A DNA stretch of 64,000 nt from Cricetomys ansorgei (GCA_026225945.1 JAMJFZ010000320.1:15196001-15260000), one strand, 5' to 3'. Shown: positions 21,140 to 32,320, counted from the first letter of the stretch. Notes: generated from the letters alone by a model not told the origin. Numbers and translations: made by a program.

Positions 21140-21295
21140 GCTTCTTTTTGTTGTTACTTTTTGTTCAGGGTGTTACTGTGTAACCCAGGCTGGTTTCAAA
21201 CTCACTGTATAACCCAGGCCAGTCTCACACAGTCCTGCCTCTGCTTTTCTCCCAAGTGCTGAGATTATAGGCAGAAGTTTCTATACCCAGCAAAG
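21140..21295 (-). mobile_element. B1 SINE, minus
   Basis: CAGGGTGTTACTGTGTAACC, CAGGCTGGTTTCAAACTCAC, TGTATAACCCAGGCCAGTCT, then CCCAAGTGCTGAGATTATAG. Contains an extra internal partial duplication, as in old B1 forms. Confidence 0.8.
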
Positions 21296-21839
21296 TTAAC
21301 AATACTAGTAGCCCTCAGCAGTGCTTAATATTAATTAACAATGATGAACAGTGTTGACTCCTGCCCAAGGAGTGTTCTAAAGAGAGTCCCCGTGATCTGT
21401 TTTTAATGCCATATTTTATCCTTCAAATAGTAACTCTTCCCAGATTCACCCTTTAGCTTCCTGTCTCCTCCCAACTTGTGTCTTTTTTTAAAGTCACCCA
21501 TTGAGTCATTTTGTGCTGCCCATATACTCAGAGGTGTGGAGCCATTCACTGGAGTGTAGTTGACATAACAGGGGCCAAACCCTTGGAAAAAACCTTTCCC
21601 CAGAAACCATCAGCTCTCAATGACCCCTTAGTGAGGGGTGGGGGCTCGTGAGTCCTTTCCCCCATGCTAGAAGTCGACTAGCTTGCCTCTGATCTGCCTT
21701 CACGGGCCCGGTTCCCCCCTGCTTCCTTTGATAAAGGAAATACTTATTTTTCAGCACACCAGGAAAGCCTTTCTCAGTCCCTGGCCATCTCACGTAGACT
21801 AGAGAGCGTCCAGACAAGCCTCACTAACACAGCGCACTA

Positions 21840-22065
21840 GCTGAGCGGGGCTAGGTGAGCTCGCAAGCACAGAGTGAAACACAGCTGAATAGGGGCTCGG
21901 GGGGGGTGCTCACGTGTGAGTAGATGCCGTGTCTTTTCTTGTGGGAAGCACAGTGCGTTTCCCACAGTCACTTGACCGGAGCGCAGTGAATTGCCAGGGA
22001 ACTTGAGGACGGGAGGCCGTCAGGGCGCCCACTTGGGAACTGCTGAGCCGAACGCCAGTGATCTG
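21840..22065. promoter_or_regulatory. CpG-dense patch
   Basis: About eight CpG in about 100 bases (21960-22060) in sequence otherwise poor in CpG, preceded by a G-run (8 G near 21900). No transposon match recognised. Regulatory role is inference only. Confidence 0.25.
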
Positions 22066-22434
22066 AGAAACAGGAAAACGCTCACGGTGGGGCTGTGTGA
22101 ATGAAGCAATTCTGTAAGAACTTCTGCTTTTCGTTCTCAGTAATTATTTTTAACCAAAGCGGTAGTCATCCGAAGCCCTCACAGACTCGTGGGCTCTCCT
22201 CACATGAAAGTGGCCCAGATCTTACAGACCTGGGACCGTCATCCAGCCTGGAGAGAAGGTAAAATGGATCTGTTTTGTGTGTTTGTTTGTTTGTTTAAGG
22301 AAGATGTTAGGAAGGTTGTTGGCTTGGTTCTTTCTGGCATACACTTAGGGTTTGGTAGATACCTATTTTTGCTTTAAAGGAACCTTCCAGAAAGTAATAA
22401 TTTGCAGGCAGTGCTGTCATGTTGAGAAAATACT

Positions 22435-22520
22435 GATAGTTAACATTTCTTAGGAGGTCACTGTGAGCCAGGCACTATTGTGTTGTACACGTGCTAACCA
22501 TTTAACCCTTTCAGAAGTGC
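22435..22520 (-). mobile_element. MIR SINE, minus
   Basis: GTGAGCCAGGCACTATTGTG, then CACGTGCTAACCATTTAACC, matching the reversed MIR 3' region. Confidence 0.75.
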
Positions 22521-22767
22521 GTTGAGTCAGTTAGCTGTGCTTTCTCTCCTATTTTTTTTAAGTGGGGAAATAGAGCAGACTTTCCGTAGTCATGAGGGCA
22601 AACATCCACTGTTGGGTCGGTGTCCCTAGAACTTTATGGAATACATCACGTTTAAGATTGTGCTGACTCATAAAGCTCCTCGGCGGCGTGTGATAGGTAG
22701 TTGATTTTGAGCTATTCTCATTCATATATCCATCACAGAGTTTCTCAAATAAGACTTTGAAAAAAAA

Positions 22768-22855
22768 GTTAAGGTCTCATCTTATAGCCCAGACTGGCCT
22801 TGGACTTGGTATCCTCTCCCCTCCGCCTCTTGAGTGCTGCCGAGCCCATTCCTGG
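22768..22855 (-). mobile_element. B1-like fragment, minus
   Basis: AGGTCTCATCTTATAGCCCA, then GACTGGCCTTGGACTTGG, then CCGCCTCTTGAGTGCTG. Truncated. Confidence 0.65.
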
Positions 22856-23119
22856 TTTGAAATATTTAGACACCAGTGGCTATCGCTAACATGGACTCCA
22901 CGCGTGTGTTCAGTCAACAGTCATTTCTTAGGCAGCCTGTGGGATTGGTGCTCGGGATGCGAAGACCATGGAGCCCCGGTCCCCTGTCCTCACGGAGACA
23001 TCACCTAAGAAGGGGGAAGCTCTTCCAACAGTTAGCTTTCCTGCAGTCAGGACATGGAAAGTAGTTTCTTGCAGTTGTAAGTCTGGTAGCTGCAATAGGA
23101 GAAGCGTAGGGTTGGGTTG

Positions 23120-23262
23120 TTGTATGTGTGTGCGCCGTGTGTTAACTGTGCTCAGGAGGCCAGAAGAAGCACTGGGTCCTCTGAGACTAGTTACAGACAG
23201 TTGTGAGCACCCAAACAAATGTGGGCCCTCTATCAGAGCACTGTGGCGCCGTATCTCCAGTC
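23120..23262 (-). mobile_element. B3/B2-type SINE, minus
   Basis: GCTCAGGAGGCCAGAAGAAG, CACTGGGTCCTCTGAGACTA, ACAGACAGTTGTGAGCACCC. Diverged; head-to-tail with the following B4. Confidence 0.7.
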
Positions 23263-23405
23263 TCCTTATTTCTGAGACAGGATGTGTTATTGGCCTGGAG
23301 CTTGTCAAGTAGGCTAGGCTGGCTGGTCAGCAAGCCCCAGGGACCCACCTTATTGTTGCTAGTACAAGCGTGCCACCAAGCCTGGCTTTTTACATGGGGG
23401 TTTAT
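23263..23405 (-). mobile_element. B4 SINE, minus
   Basis: GAGCTTGTCAAGTAGGCTAG, GCTGGCTGGTCAGCAAGCCC, CAGGGACCCACC, then CAAGCCTGGCTTTTTACATG: clear reversed B4 landmarks. Confidence 0.82.
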
Positions 23406-23689
23406 GTATCAATAGCCATGACAGAAGGACAAACGGACTCTCCAATTCTGGTTTAGAAGAAAGAGCTTTCACAAATAATTGCATTACCACTTTGATGGAG
23501 GATCATTTTAAGCCACTAAAATATTGATTATACTGTCTTTATCCTAGATAAGGAATAGGTTAATTGATTAGATTATGAAATTCAAATTTTTATGTATGTC
23601 CGTAGCTGTAATCTCTGATAGAACTACATTTACACCTCAGAGTGTCTTTAAACACTTTAAGGTTATTATTAAAAGCTATCATCAGGGTT

Positions 23690-23870
23690 TTTTATAAGTG
23701 CCAGGAGCTGCTCTAAGTGCTCTAAGTTTGCTCCTTATAACTCTCCCCCCAGCACAGCTGGCATCTCAGGCTGTCCCGGGACTTGCTGTAGTGTCCATTC
23801 TGGACCCAACTCACAATCCTGCTTCAGCCTCCCCAGCACTGGGATACAGGGTACACCACTGTGCGGGGCT
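23690..23870 (-). mobile_element. MIR remnant plus B1-like fragment, minus
   Basis: 23690-23745 (GTGCCAGGAGCTGCTCTAAG) resembles reversed MIR. 23755-23870 (GCTTCAGCCTCCCCAGCACT, then GGGATACAGGGTACACCACT) is a diverged reversed B1/Alu-like monomer. Confidence 0.55.
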
Positions 23871-24504
23871 AGGTTGTGTCTCTTCCCCTTACACTCTAAG
23901 GACTTTGCTAGCCAGAGTACTCAGAAATATCTGTAAGTCACGGAGCAGCTATCCCTTTGAAGGAAAAGAGGGGGGAAAAACAACTTTCTTGCCACTTTTT
24001 TTTTGTGTTCTTTTGTCTCTGAAATGCTCCCTTCTGTGTGCTACTTCCCTTGAAAGACTTTAGTTGTTAGTATTATTATGTCTACGCTAGCCAGGCATAG
24101 TCTTTGGTCTTTGGTTTTTCCACAATGAAACCATATTTCTTTCACAAATTTCCTTCACAAATAAGTAAAAAGAAAACTTATAAGAACCTACCTAGTCACC
24201 TATAGCTTCTGTGGCTGAACCACATGTTCACACACCCGTTCCTCTTTCTTTATATTGCTGTTGGCACCGATTAGAAAATTCATGCTTGTTAACGTAGATG
24301 CTGGGTTTTTGTCATTGCTGTTCTCTCTTTTTCTTCTTTGAGTCACTCTAGTGTTTTCTTATTTTAAAATAAAGAGCTCTATCATTTCTTGAAAAGCAGG
24401 TTCAGTGGTGAGGGATTCTTTTAGATCTTATTTATATAAAAATGTCTCTGTTTCTACTTCATTTTCCTTTCCTTTCCTTTCTCCCCTCCCCCCTCTCTTT
24501 AAAG

Positions 24505-24606
24505 ACAAGTTCTCACTCTGTAGTTCTCACTGTCTTGGGACTCCCTATGTGTACCAGGCCAGCCTCGAACTCAGAGAGTCTCTTGCCCCTGTCTCCCGAA
24601 TGCTGG
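24505..24606 (-). mobile_element. B1 SINE fragment, minus
   Basis: AAGACAAGTTCTCACTCTGT, GTGTACCAGGCCAGCCTCGA, ACTCAGAGAGTC, GTCTCCCGAATGCTGG. Head truncated. Confidence 0.75.
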
Positions 24607-24619
24607 ATTTTCTTTTATC

Positions 24620-25765
24620 AATGGGTCATTTTTTTCCAGATACAGAATTCTATAGTCCTATAGACCTATAGTCCTATAGTCTTTGTTTGCTTTTCTTCAT
24701 CCTTTTATCTTTCTGGTTCTTAAGTCGGATCACTCTAACACTACCGTCTCCTGGTCCGCTGGCTCTGTCTCCTTCCTGTGTAGCTCTGGTCTTTAACCAT
24801 CTGAAAGGGCTTTTCACGTTTGTCATTCTCTTCATCTCATACACTGTTTCCTTTGGTTCCCTATAGCTTCCCTTAGCTAACCAGGCTCCTTTGTGATGCT
24901 GCAATCTAAGACCCCTAACAGTGCCTGAAAACACAGATCCTACAGAGCTGTATAATTTACTATCCTTCCCAACGTAGCACTCATCACACACATTGTAATA
25001 CTGGGAGTCAGAATGACGAGATAACTGGGGAACCAGTAGACAGGCAGCGTATACAACGTGGGTACACTGCACAGCGGGACAGGTGCGTCACAATTTTAAA
25101 CTGTCAAATTATTTATTCTTGGAACTCTGCATTTAATATTTCGAGACTGCAGTTGACTCCAGGATCTGAAAATTGAATTTTAAGAGAGACTGCAGAGGAG
25201 GTCACTGTGTTGATTTAACATCTGGCTAATGGTTACAATTCCTGAGCTGCTTCATTAATGAATGATTTCTGAAAAATTCTTATTCTTTCCCCACAAGTGA
25301 CCATATCTCCCTTCAGCACAAGTCAGCATTTTTATTTATTTATTTATTTTTTTTATAAAAAGCCAGGCATTTTGAGTATTCTTGTATGGTGATCTGGAAA
25401 TCTAAACTTTCCCACTCTTTGGAGATTTACTGACTTTGTTTTTGTTGAGGGCTGATGTTCATTGTGACCTTTCTAATTGATATTTGCAACTGTGTGTTCT
25501 TGGTGTTTTTTTGTGTGTGTGTGGTTAGTGAAGTTTCTGTTCTGTTATCTCTGTGGCCAGCCAGTGACCTTCTTAAATGTCTGTCTCTGAAGAGGGGAAA
25601 ACTCAGGGGGTTTGCTTCTTAAAATTTCCCTGTGGATGCTGTTAGGGGAACTGTTGGTGGCCAACAGGGCCAAAACCAAAGTAGGCACCTGTGTCAGCCA
25701 GGCAGGAGTGCTGTGAATGCCAGGGTCCCTGCCCTCCTGGCACCAGCCTGCGCTCCAGGCACAGG
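24620..25765. other. No recognisable gene; small tandem CTATAGTC motif
   Basis: Near 24650-24682 CTATAG motifs recur four times (TATAGTCCTATAGACCTATA and on). The rest is AT-rich single-copy-looking sequence. A 132-codon minus frame (24674-25072) has no recognisable domain. Confidence 0.45.
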
Positions 25766-25769
25766 AGTG

Positions 25770-25900
25770 GTTCTAGTTCCCAGGCAGATCTTTGTAAGTT
25801 TAAGGCCAGCCAGTAGAGAGACCCTGTCAAAAAACAAACCAAAAAAAACCCAAAACCAAAAACCAAAACATTAAAAGAAATAAAGAAAAGAAAGAATAGA
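25770..25900 (+). mobile_element. B1 3' fragment with A-rich tail
   Basis: CAGGCAGATCTTTGTAAGTT, TAAGGCCAGCCAGTAGAGAG, ACCCTGTCAAAAAACAAACC, then an A-rich tail. Confidence 0.7.
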
Positions 25901-26111
25901 GACCACTTTCACTTTTTTATGTGAATATCCAGTTTTCCCATGCCTGTTAATTGTAGAGATACCCTTCCTCCCCCCATTGTCTACTTGGACCCTTTTATTT
26001 AAGGTTATTAGACTGTATATGTGGGCACGGTTCTCTGGCTCTCTCTTCTCTCTGTTTTTCTACCTTTACTACACTGTTTGTATTGCCTTTGTTTATTTAT
26101 TGTTTGTTCTC

Positions 26112-26230
26112 ATAATTTTTGTTTGTTTGTTTTTGAGATAAGGTCTACATAGCCCAGGGGGGCTTCAAACTCCTGTCCATCAAGCCTCAGCTTCCCGCGT
26201 TCTAGTGCCACAGTTTGTACCACCATGGAG
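26112..26230 (-). mobile_element. B1-like SINE, minus
   Basis: TTTTTGAGATAAGGTCTACA, TAGCCCAGGGGGGCTTCAAA, CTCCTGTCCATCAAGCCTCA. Diverged. Confidence 0.6.
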
Positions 26231-26299
26231 GTGCTGTTTAATTTCCGTAGCCTTGTAGTATAGTTTGAAACCAGAAAGTGTGGTTTCTCTAGTTTGTTC

Positions 26300-27030
26300 T
26301 TGTTTGAGATTCCCGCATTAGTGACTTTTCCTGTTGCTGGCGAAAGCATTTCCAGAAACGAAGGGATTATTTTGGTTCCTAGTTCATGGGTCGGGACATC
26401 ATGGTGGTAAGAACTGGTCACAGAGTGTCTACAGCCAGGAAGTAGAGAGTGTTTGTGCTTAACTCCCAGAATCCACCTGGGATCTCTGCCCATGCCATCC
26501 AGAGTCAGGATGGCTCTTCCTACCTCAGCTAACCTAACATGGATAACCCTTGCAGACATTCTTCAATGAAAAAAAGGAATATAAAGGACAATGTGATGCT
26601 CCCAGGCATGGTGGAGGAGAGGTTTATTGGAGATGTGAGGGAGAGCACAGCTGGAGGCAGAGACATCTGGGAGAGTCCAGAGAGAACATGACCCTGAGGA
26701 GAGGGAAGGGAGGGAGGGGATGCAGGTGCAGCAGCCAAGAGGGCAAAAAGGTAAAAGAGGGAACCAAGTAACCAAGATGGCTGGATTATATAGGGAAGAG
26801 CCTCTGGGGGAATGGCATCCCAGCCCCTGGAGTTTGCCAGCCAGGGTTTCCCTGTAACAGGTAGGAGCTGAAGGATGCTGGGAGAACCTGGCAGCCAGGT
26901 CCGCTTTGGTATGTTAAATAGGCACCTCAGCCATTCATCTGGGGTTTGAGACCTAACAATCCTCAGAGGCTTGTTTCCTAGGAGATTTCAGATCTGTCAA
27001 GTTGACAGTATTAGCTAGCCATCACAAGAG
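26300..27030 (-). mobile_element. MaLR-type LTR, minus, split by a second LTR
   Basis: The outer pieces 26300-26560 (TTAGTGACTTTTCCTGTTGC, GGTTCCTAGTTCATGGGTCG) and about 26945-27030 (CAGAGGCTTGTTTCCTAGGA, TCTGTCAAGTTGACAGTATT) read as one reversed LTR. The sequence between them is a different LTR, so a younger element was inserted into an older one. Confidence 0.65.
26590..26945 (-). mobile_element. Second LTR nested in the preceding one, minus
   Basis: In reverse it has a TATA-like CCTATATAATCC (plus 26786-26797), a pyrimidine-rich stretch (plus-strand GAGGGAAGGGAGGGAGGGG), and a polyadenylation signal in CTCCAATAAACCTCTCC near its end. This is the layout of a retroviral-type LTR. Family not recognised; exact ends and target duplication uncertain. 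Open frames on both strands over it are incidental. Confidence 0.55.
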
Positions 27031-28040
27031 CTTTAGGGTTTTTTTTTTGGGGGGGAGGGGTGTCTTTTGTGGTTCTATGTGCTTTTAAGCATTGTTTTGT
27101 TCCGTTTGTGTGCCGTTGACATTTTGATATGCATTACATCGAATCTGTGGGTATCTTTGGGTAGTATGAACATTCGACAATATCGGGTCTTCCAGTTTGT
27201 GAGCACAGAATACCTATTTTTTAGTGTCTTTAATTCCTTTCATGCTTAGTAGTTTTCATTCACAGATCTAAAACATCTGTTTTTAAAGGAGAAAAGCTTT
27301 TTATTTTTCGCCAGCATGAAGGGCAGTGCCAGGAGAAACTAGAGCCAATGCTTGTGCTCTGCTCTCTCTCTCTTGTACTTATCAGCTGCTTTTTGAAGTC
27401 CCTTTCTTCAAGGCACTGGGGAGTGGCAAGAACGGCGTCAATTGGGAAGCTCGCTCGCAGGACCCAGGGCAAAAGGGCAGAGAAGTGGGGAAGGTTGCTG
27501 TAGCAACTGAGGAATAAGAGGATCTTTATTTTACTGGGTGCTGTCAAGTCTCAGCCAAGCTAGGATCCACACAAAGGGCAACAGTGCCCATGCCCAGCCT
27601 CGGGCTTCCCTTTGACATGTCCGCTTGCTCACTGTTTCTACTTCCTTGCCACCTGTTTGTCCCTGAATCCCACTCCTGAACATGGGCCTGGTTTTCTCTG
27701 CTGTGGGTCATCTCATTACTGGTTCCTCAGAAGTCTTCCCTGGCCCCCTTGCTCAGAACAGCCCACTTTCCTCCAGCCGCTTACCTGGCTTGGTTTGTAT
27801 CCACACCTGTGGCACTCCTTGGCACCGTGTTGATGAACGGGCTAGTGACATTCGCATAACGCGTGTTCACTCACATTCAACTCACTAGGAATCGCCCTGC
27901 GTCAGACACTGTTCTTGGCTTTGGAAACAAATGGAAGAGACAGAGTTTGAGGTTTTATGATAGGTTTGTATTCTAGTTTATAGAGACAAAGTAAGTAAGT
28001 ACTTAGGGTGAATGTGTGAAGGAAATTAAATAGGACATTA
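27031..28040. other. Mostly unannotated; possible L2 at 27610-27900
   Basis: 27610-27900 is pyrimidine-rich (GAAGTCTTCCCTGGCCCCCT, CTTGGCACCGTG) and resembles an old L2 3' region. No exon is supported. Confidence 0.4.
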
Positions 28041-28041
28041 A

Positions 28042-28270
28042 GTGTACTGGTTAGTTTTTTTATTGCTAGTTTGGCACGACCAGGAGTCTCTGGGACGGAG
28101 TGTCATGTCTGTGGGGAATCATCCCCTTTGTGGTTTCTACTAGAGTTCCAGCTCTGGCTTCTCAATGGTGAATTGTGTGTGTTGGGAGTATGGAATAAAA
28201 TAAACCCTTTCTTTCCGAGTTACCCTTGGTGGTGGTGGAAAGCACACTATGTCAGTAAGGTAGCGACCGA
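28042..28270 (+). mobile_element. MaLR-type LTR, internally deleted
   Basis: TGTACTGGTTAGTTTTTTTA at the start and GGAATAAAATAAACCCTTTC further on are standard start and end landmarks. The middle third is missing or replaced. Confidence 0.6.
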
Positions 28271-28424
28271 GGGAGACTTTCTTTAGGTCGGTGTTCACAG
28301 ATGCCCTTTCTGTGGAGGTAACATTTGATCTAAGGTTTTGAGAGCATGAAATATGCCAAGTGTGCCTTCTAGAAGTACGGATGTTAAAGTTCCAGCCCCA
28401 AATATATCAAGTGTGCATGTCTCT

Positions 28425-28640
28425 CTCTCCCTCTGTGTCTGTCTGTCTACATGTCTACATGAGTTTGTATATACCATGCAGGCGCAGGTGCCTGCACATG
28501 CCAGGGCGTGTCTGAGTTCCTGGAACTGTAGCCACAGATGGCTTTGACCTATCCAATGTGGGTGCTCGGACTAAACCTGGGTGCTCTTGAAGAAACCCGT
28601 GCTCTTAGCTGCCGAGCCACCTCTGCAGTCCTGTCACAAA
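28425..28640 (-). mobile_element. B3 SINE, minus
   Basis: TGAGTTCCTGGAACTGTAGC, CAATGTGGGTGCTCGGACTA, AACCTGGGTGCTCTTGAAGA, then CTTAGCTGCCGAGCCACCTC at the tRNA-like head. Confidence 0.85.
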
Positions 28641-29030
28641 AATCTTGCTGATGCCTGTCTAACCCACTTTCCACCTGAGCAAGCGAGGGAAGTTAAGTAA
28701 CTCGGCAGAGAGCTCACAGACAGTGTGTGGTGGGTCTGTACTTAGTCTCCGCTCACGAAAGCTAATCTCTCACAACTTGGTTGGTTTATGGCTTGATCTG
28801 AGATAGGGATCTCACAAAAGCTTGCAGTACAGGATTATTAGTACCCAGCTTGGAGCTGTAGAGAGGAGCTGGGACTTTCTGGGGGACCTTCCAGCCACTG
28901 TGGCATGCCCTTGAAAAGGGCAGTGGGACCCTGCATCTTTGTCTTCTCCTTTCTTCGGTTTCCTGACCATTGTGAGGTGTGCAACCTTGAACCGATATGT
29001 GCTCTTTTCTGTCAGTGTCCTCTTCCACAG

Positions 29031-29172
29031 CCTCCAAAGCAGCAGGGCCAGTGGACCGCGAGACCGCGGAAGCTTTGAGTCAAAACAGCCTTCGTGTAAG
29101 TTGTCTGCCTCTGCCGTTTCGCTGTTCCAGCATGCCTGCTGCCCATCTGCTGCTGAGACAGGCTCATGGCAG
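29031..29172 (+). CDS. Weak candidate exon, product unknown
   Basis: A strong acceptor (GTCCTCTTCCACAG, ending 29030) and a donor-like CAG/gtaaaa at 29173 bound 142 bases open in one frame (one base plus 47 codons). A shorter form ends at 29095 before gtaagt and is open in a different frame. The segment keeps several CpG (GGACCGCGAGACCGCGG). Entry phase matches the exit phase of 387-480, and its phase-0 exit matches one open frame of 53862-53900. No recognised domain; Ser-rich composition. A chance arrangement is quite possible. Confidence 0.2.
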
Positions 29173-29179
29173 GTAAAAG

Positions 29180-30960
29180 AAAGATCACAAAGTTAAAAAT
29201 AAAAAATTTTAAAAAGGCCAGATAGTGCAATCTGCCACGAAAAACCAAAAACCAAACGGCATTGCCTGTTGACATGTAAAGACAGGGTCCTAGTATCCTA
29301 GAAATGCTGACAATTCCCCAACTCGAAAAATGTGGCCATACATCGTATGGCCATCCATATGTTAAAAAAGATTCTGCGTATGAAAGTAACACACTGGGCC
29401 TAGTCTTGAAGTTATTTTCAAAGATACCAAGTGTTCTCTTTGACAGTATAAGGTCTAAGCGTAACACAACTTACACTTAATCTTAAGTCAGAAAGGACCA
29501 CTGTTTTAAGAGGAGAGGTGAAGGAACTAGTGTGTCAGACAGAGTTCATCCTTTCCCCTGTCACAGAGAGAGATCTACTGACTGCGTGTGCCGTGGCCAT
29601 GGGTATATGCTTGTAAGTGGAACCACTTTCCCCAAAGAGATGCCTACTCTGAACCAGGCACTTCACTATGTGTTGTAATGCACCAATGAATGTGACTGAA
29701 AGCCCTTTATAACCTGCTTGGGGTTTACATTCTAACTTGGGAATATGAACAATAAAGATGATACAAAGCTGATAGATAGTGAGATTTTTTTTTTTTTTTA
29801 GAACAAAATAAAGCGGGGGGTGGGGGATGGGGGAGAAAGTGTTTCGAGAGGCAGGCTTCCATTTAAGAGACTATCAGGCAAAGGTGTCACTGGAAAGCTG
29901 ATAGCTGGACAAGTGTTGAAAGAGAAGAGGGAGCGAGCCCAGTGGTAAGTGCCTGGGGGCACGGGCTAGCGAGCACCAGGAACATTGTGCACGTAAGGGA
30001 GGCTGTCTGCAGGTGACGGCTAGGGAAGAATCAGAGAGATAAGTGGGGGCGGTGGGGAGGAACTCTCCTTAAGCCCTCGTTCACGTGAGAGTTAAAAACC
30101 CTCTTGGCCTTGAACATCTGAGGAAAGCCAAGTACCACCAATGGAAATGACTTTTCGGTGCAGGCATTAGTCGCGTTGGTGGGAGTGTGGGAGCTTATTG
30201 TAGGCCACAGGCTGTCCACAGCCTGACCATCGCAGCAGCATGCTGAGCGGGCAGCTGAGTGTCTGCTTCTGGCCCGGAGACATGTACTATGATCTAAGAG
30301 AGTCAGTGTAGACAGGAGCCCCTCGCATCGATCCTTGGCATTCTCAAAGCTGGTGGGAGACAGGACGGTGGAGCAAAGGATGCTGGGAAGGGGCAGTCTG
30401 AAGAGGTGGAGGACAGTGTAGCTGAGAGCGGTGCCTCAGGATTTAAGTGAAGAGCATGTGTCAAGAGGCGAGGGCTAACTGGGTTACTGCTAACCTGGCA
30501 ACAGAGATGACCCAGGATTGACCCCGGATTTAGCAGCGGCTACTAGAGGTCATAAGAGCAGTCACACTGGAAGCTGGCTGCCAGTTAATATAGTCTGCCA
30601 GGGTTTTCCTTGGCAAAGTACACATCACATACTCACGGTACATCCCGTGGCTTAGATTCTCCTTCACCTGGTTTCCTTACCCCAGAGAAACTGTCTCCTC
30701 ACACCAGTCCTCAGAGACTCCGTTTTCGTCACGAGATGGTCCTGTGCAGAGTGGCCTCTCATAGGTGTGCAGAACAAGTCCTGGGCAGGTGAAACGACAC
30801 AAGCGGGCTCGTTCACGAGAGAGCCAGGAGAGCATGCCAAGATCCTGAGTGCTGGCCTGCACGTGGCGCATGTGGCCCGTATCCTGAGAGTCATAAAAGA
30901 TAACTCCGGATGTAGCGGGTCCCTTCCTTATCCTCTCCCTCACAAGTTCCCAGAGCATGC
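29180..30960. other. No recognisable gene or clear repeat
   Basis: Contains a T13 run near 29787 and a G-rich patch near 29813-29835. Purine-rich sequence at 29800-30450 may be an old unclassified repeat. No exon supported. Confidence 0.4.
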
Positions 30961-30964
30961 TTGG

Positions 30965-31080
30965 AAGTTCTTCAGGGCTAGGTTTGAATCTCAGTTCTGC
31001 CACTTACTAGCTCTCTGACTTTGACCCATCTCAACAGACCTCTGTTCATTTGCAAAATAGGGACAGTACTGGCCCCAGGG
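30965..31080 (+). mobile_element. MIR SINE
   Basis: GGTTTGAATCTCAGTTCTGC, CACTTACTAGCTCTCTGACT, then CATTTGCAAAATAGGGACAG: clear MIR core and 3' landmarks in forward orientation. Confidence 0.85.
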
Positions 31081-31089
31081 AGCAGTGCC

Positions 31090-31660
31090 AAACTACTGCT
31101 TGCCTATAAAATCTTTTGCACCATCCCCAAGCATAACGAATACTCCACACAGGGCACTTCTGTGGTTATCGGGGCACCAGGACTGTAGTTCCCAGGGTGT
31201 TGCCTTTGGTAGAGCTGTCTTTAAAAAGATTTCTAATTGATGCCATTGCTTGGGGTTTATTTATGTAACAGATTGAATAGAGTTATACCAACAAAACTGT
31301 TAGGATTTTCCCTAAAGAAGTTACCAAGTGTCTTTTTCCCCTCCTGGTTGCTGCTACTGGGAGAAAAATGCCAAATGCAACACAACAGCCTAAAACAGCA
31401 TACTTGCACACTCAGGGCAAATGCATAATTTGTTCCCCTTTATCAGCACTGAGAAAACAAAACTGTCAGTTTCCAATTCCCCAGCTTGCCATCACTCATG
31501 CGAAGAGAGCCAGAGGAAGCAGGAGGAAGTGCCAGGTATAAGGAAGAAACCCAAGAACCTTCTATCTGTGAGCCCACTGTTGAGAGGCCTTTGGGATGCT
31601 GGAGGGTTTCTCTGGGTAGTTGCAATGTATTTACGGTTGCTGTTAAGAATGATCAGATGA
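31090..31660. other. No recognisable gene or repeat
   Basis: Single-copy-looking sequence. Short opposed frames at 31421-31695 have no support. Confidence 0.45.
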
Positions 31661-31667
31661 TTCTAAT

Positions 31668-31895
31668 GGGCTGGAATGACAGCTCCTGTGGGTAAAGTGC
31701 TCGCTGCACAATCGTGGGGATTTCAAGTCTGGATCTCAGCGGCCCAGCTGGGTTCTGTGGGACGTGTCTATATATGTGTCAGTGCTAACACAGGGACAGG
31801 TTGGGGGGCAGCAGAGACAGGCAGATCCTCGGGGTTTGATGCCCAAGCCAGTCTAGCTCTAGTCTCAGTGATAGACCATGTCTCAAAAGAATACG
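31668..31895 (+). mobile_element. B4 SINE
   Basis: GGGCTGGAATGACAGCTCCT, CAGAGACAGGCAGATCCTCG, then CCAAGCCAGTCTAGCTCTAG and GACCATGTCTCAAAAG. Full tRNA-plus-B1 structure. Confidence 0.8.
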
Positions 31896-31899
31896 GTAT

Positions 31900-32115
31900 C
31901 ATAGAGAGATGGCTCAGCAGTTAACAGTGCTTACTGCTCTTCCAGGGATCTGATTTTGGTTCCCAGCACCCATACTAGGTAGTTCACAACCACCTGTAGC
32001 TGCAGCCTCAGGAAACCTGATGCGTCTTCTGGCCTCCACAGGCACCCGCACACGGGGGTCGCACACCCATGCAGATCATGCACATAAGTAACAATAGAAA
32101 TGAATCTTTAAGGAT
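31900..32115 (+). mobile_element. B2/B3 SINE
   Basis: GAGAGATGGCTCAGCAGTTA, CTGCTCTTCCAGGGATCTGA, GTTCCCAGCACCCATACTAG, CTTCTGGCCTCCACAGGCAC, and tail AATAGAAATGAATCTTTAAG. Tandem with the preceding B4. Confidence 0.88.
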
Positions 32116-32182
32116 ATAAAGGAGGGAAATGATGGAAGAAGACATCCAAACAGCAAATTCTGGCCTCTGTGTGCTTACACAT

Positions 32183-32277
32183 GGGCAGATGTGCCCTCAC
32201 TTACACAAGCACGTATACATGTGCGTACACACACACACACACACACACAGAGGCAGATGTGCCCTCACACACGCACG

Positions 32278-32318
<41 letters not shown>

Positions 32319-32320
32319 AG
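32183..32320. repeat. Duplicated (CA)n microsatellite
   Basis: Two CA runs (about 32227-32250 and 32282-32314). Each is preceded by the same flank, GCAGATGTGCCCTCAC then GCACGTATACA, so the microsatellite and its left flank were duplicated together. Confidence 0.9.

Noticed and set aside
23057..23086. 30-base exon-like segment before gtaagtctgg
   Set aside because: Very short, moderate acceptor, no frame evidence; likely a chance pair of splice-like sites.
29031..29095. Shorter form of the 29-kb exon with gtaagt donor
   Set aside because: Open in a frame whose entry phase fits neither candidate upstream exon; kept only as an alternative to 29031-29172.
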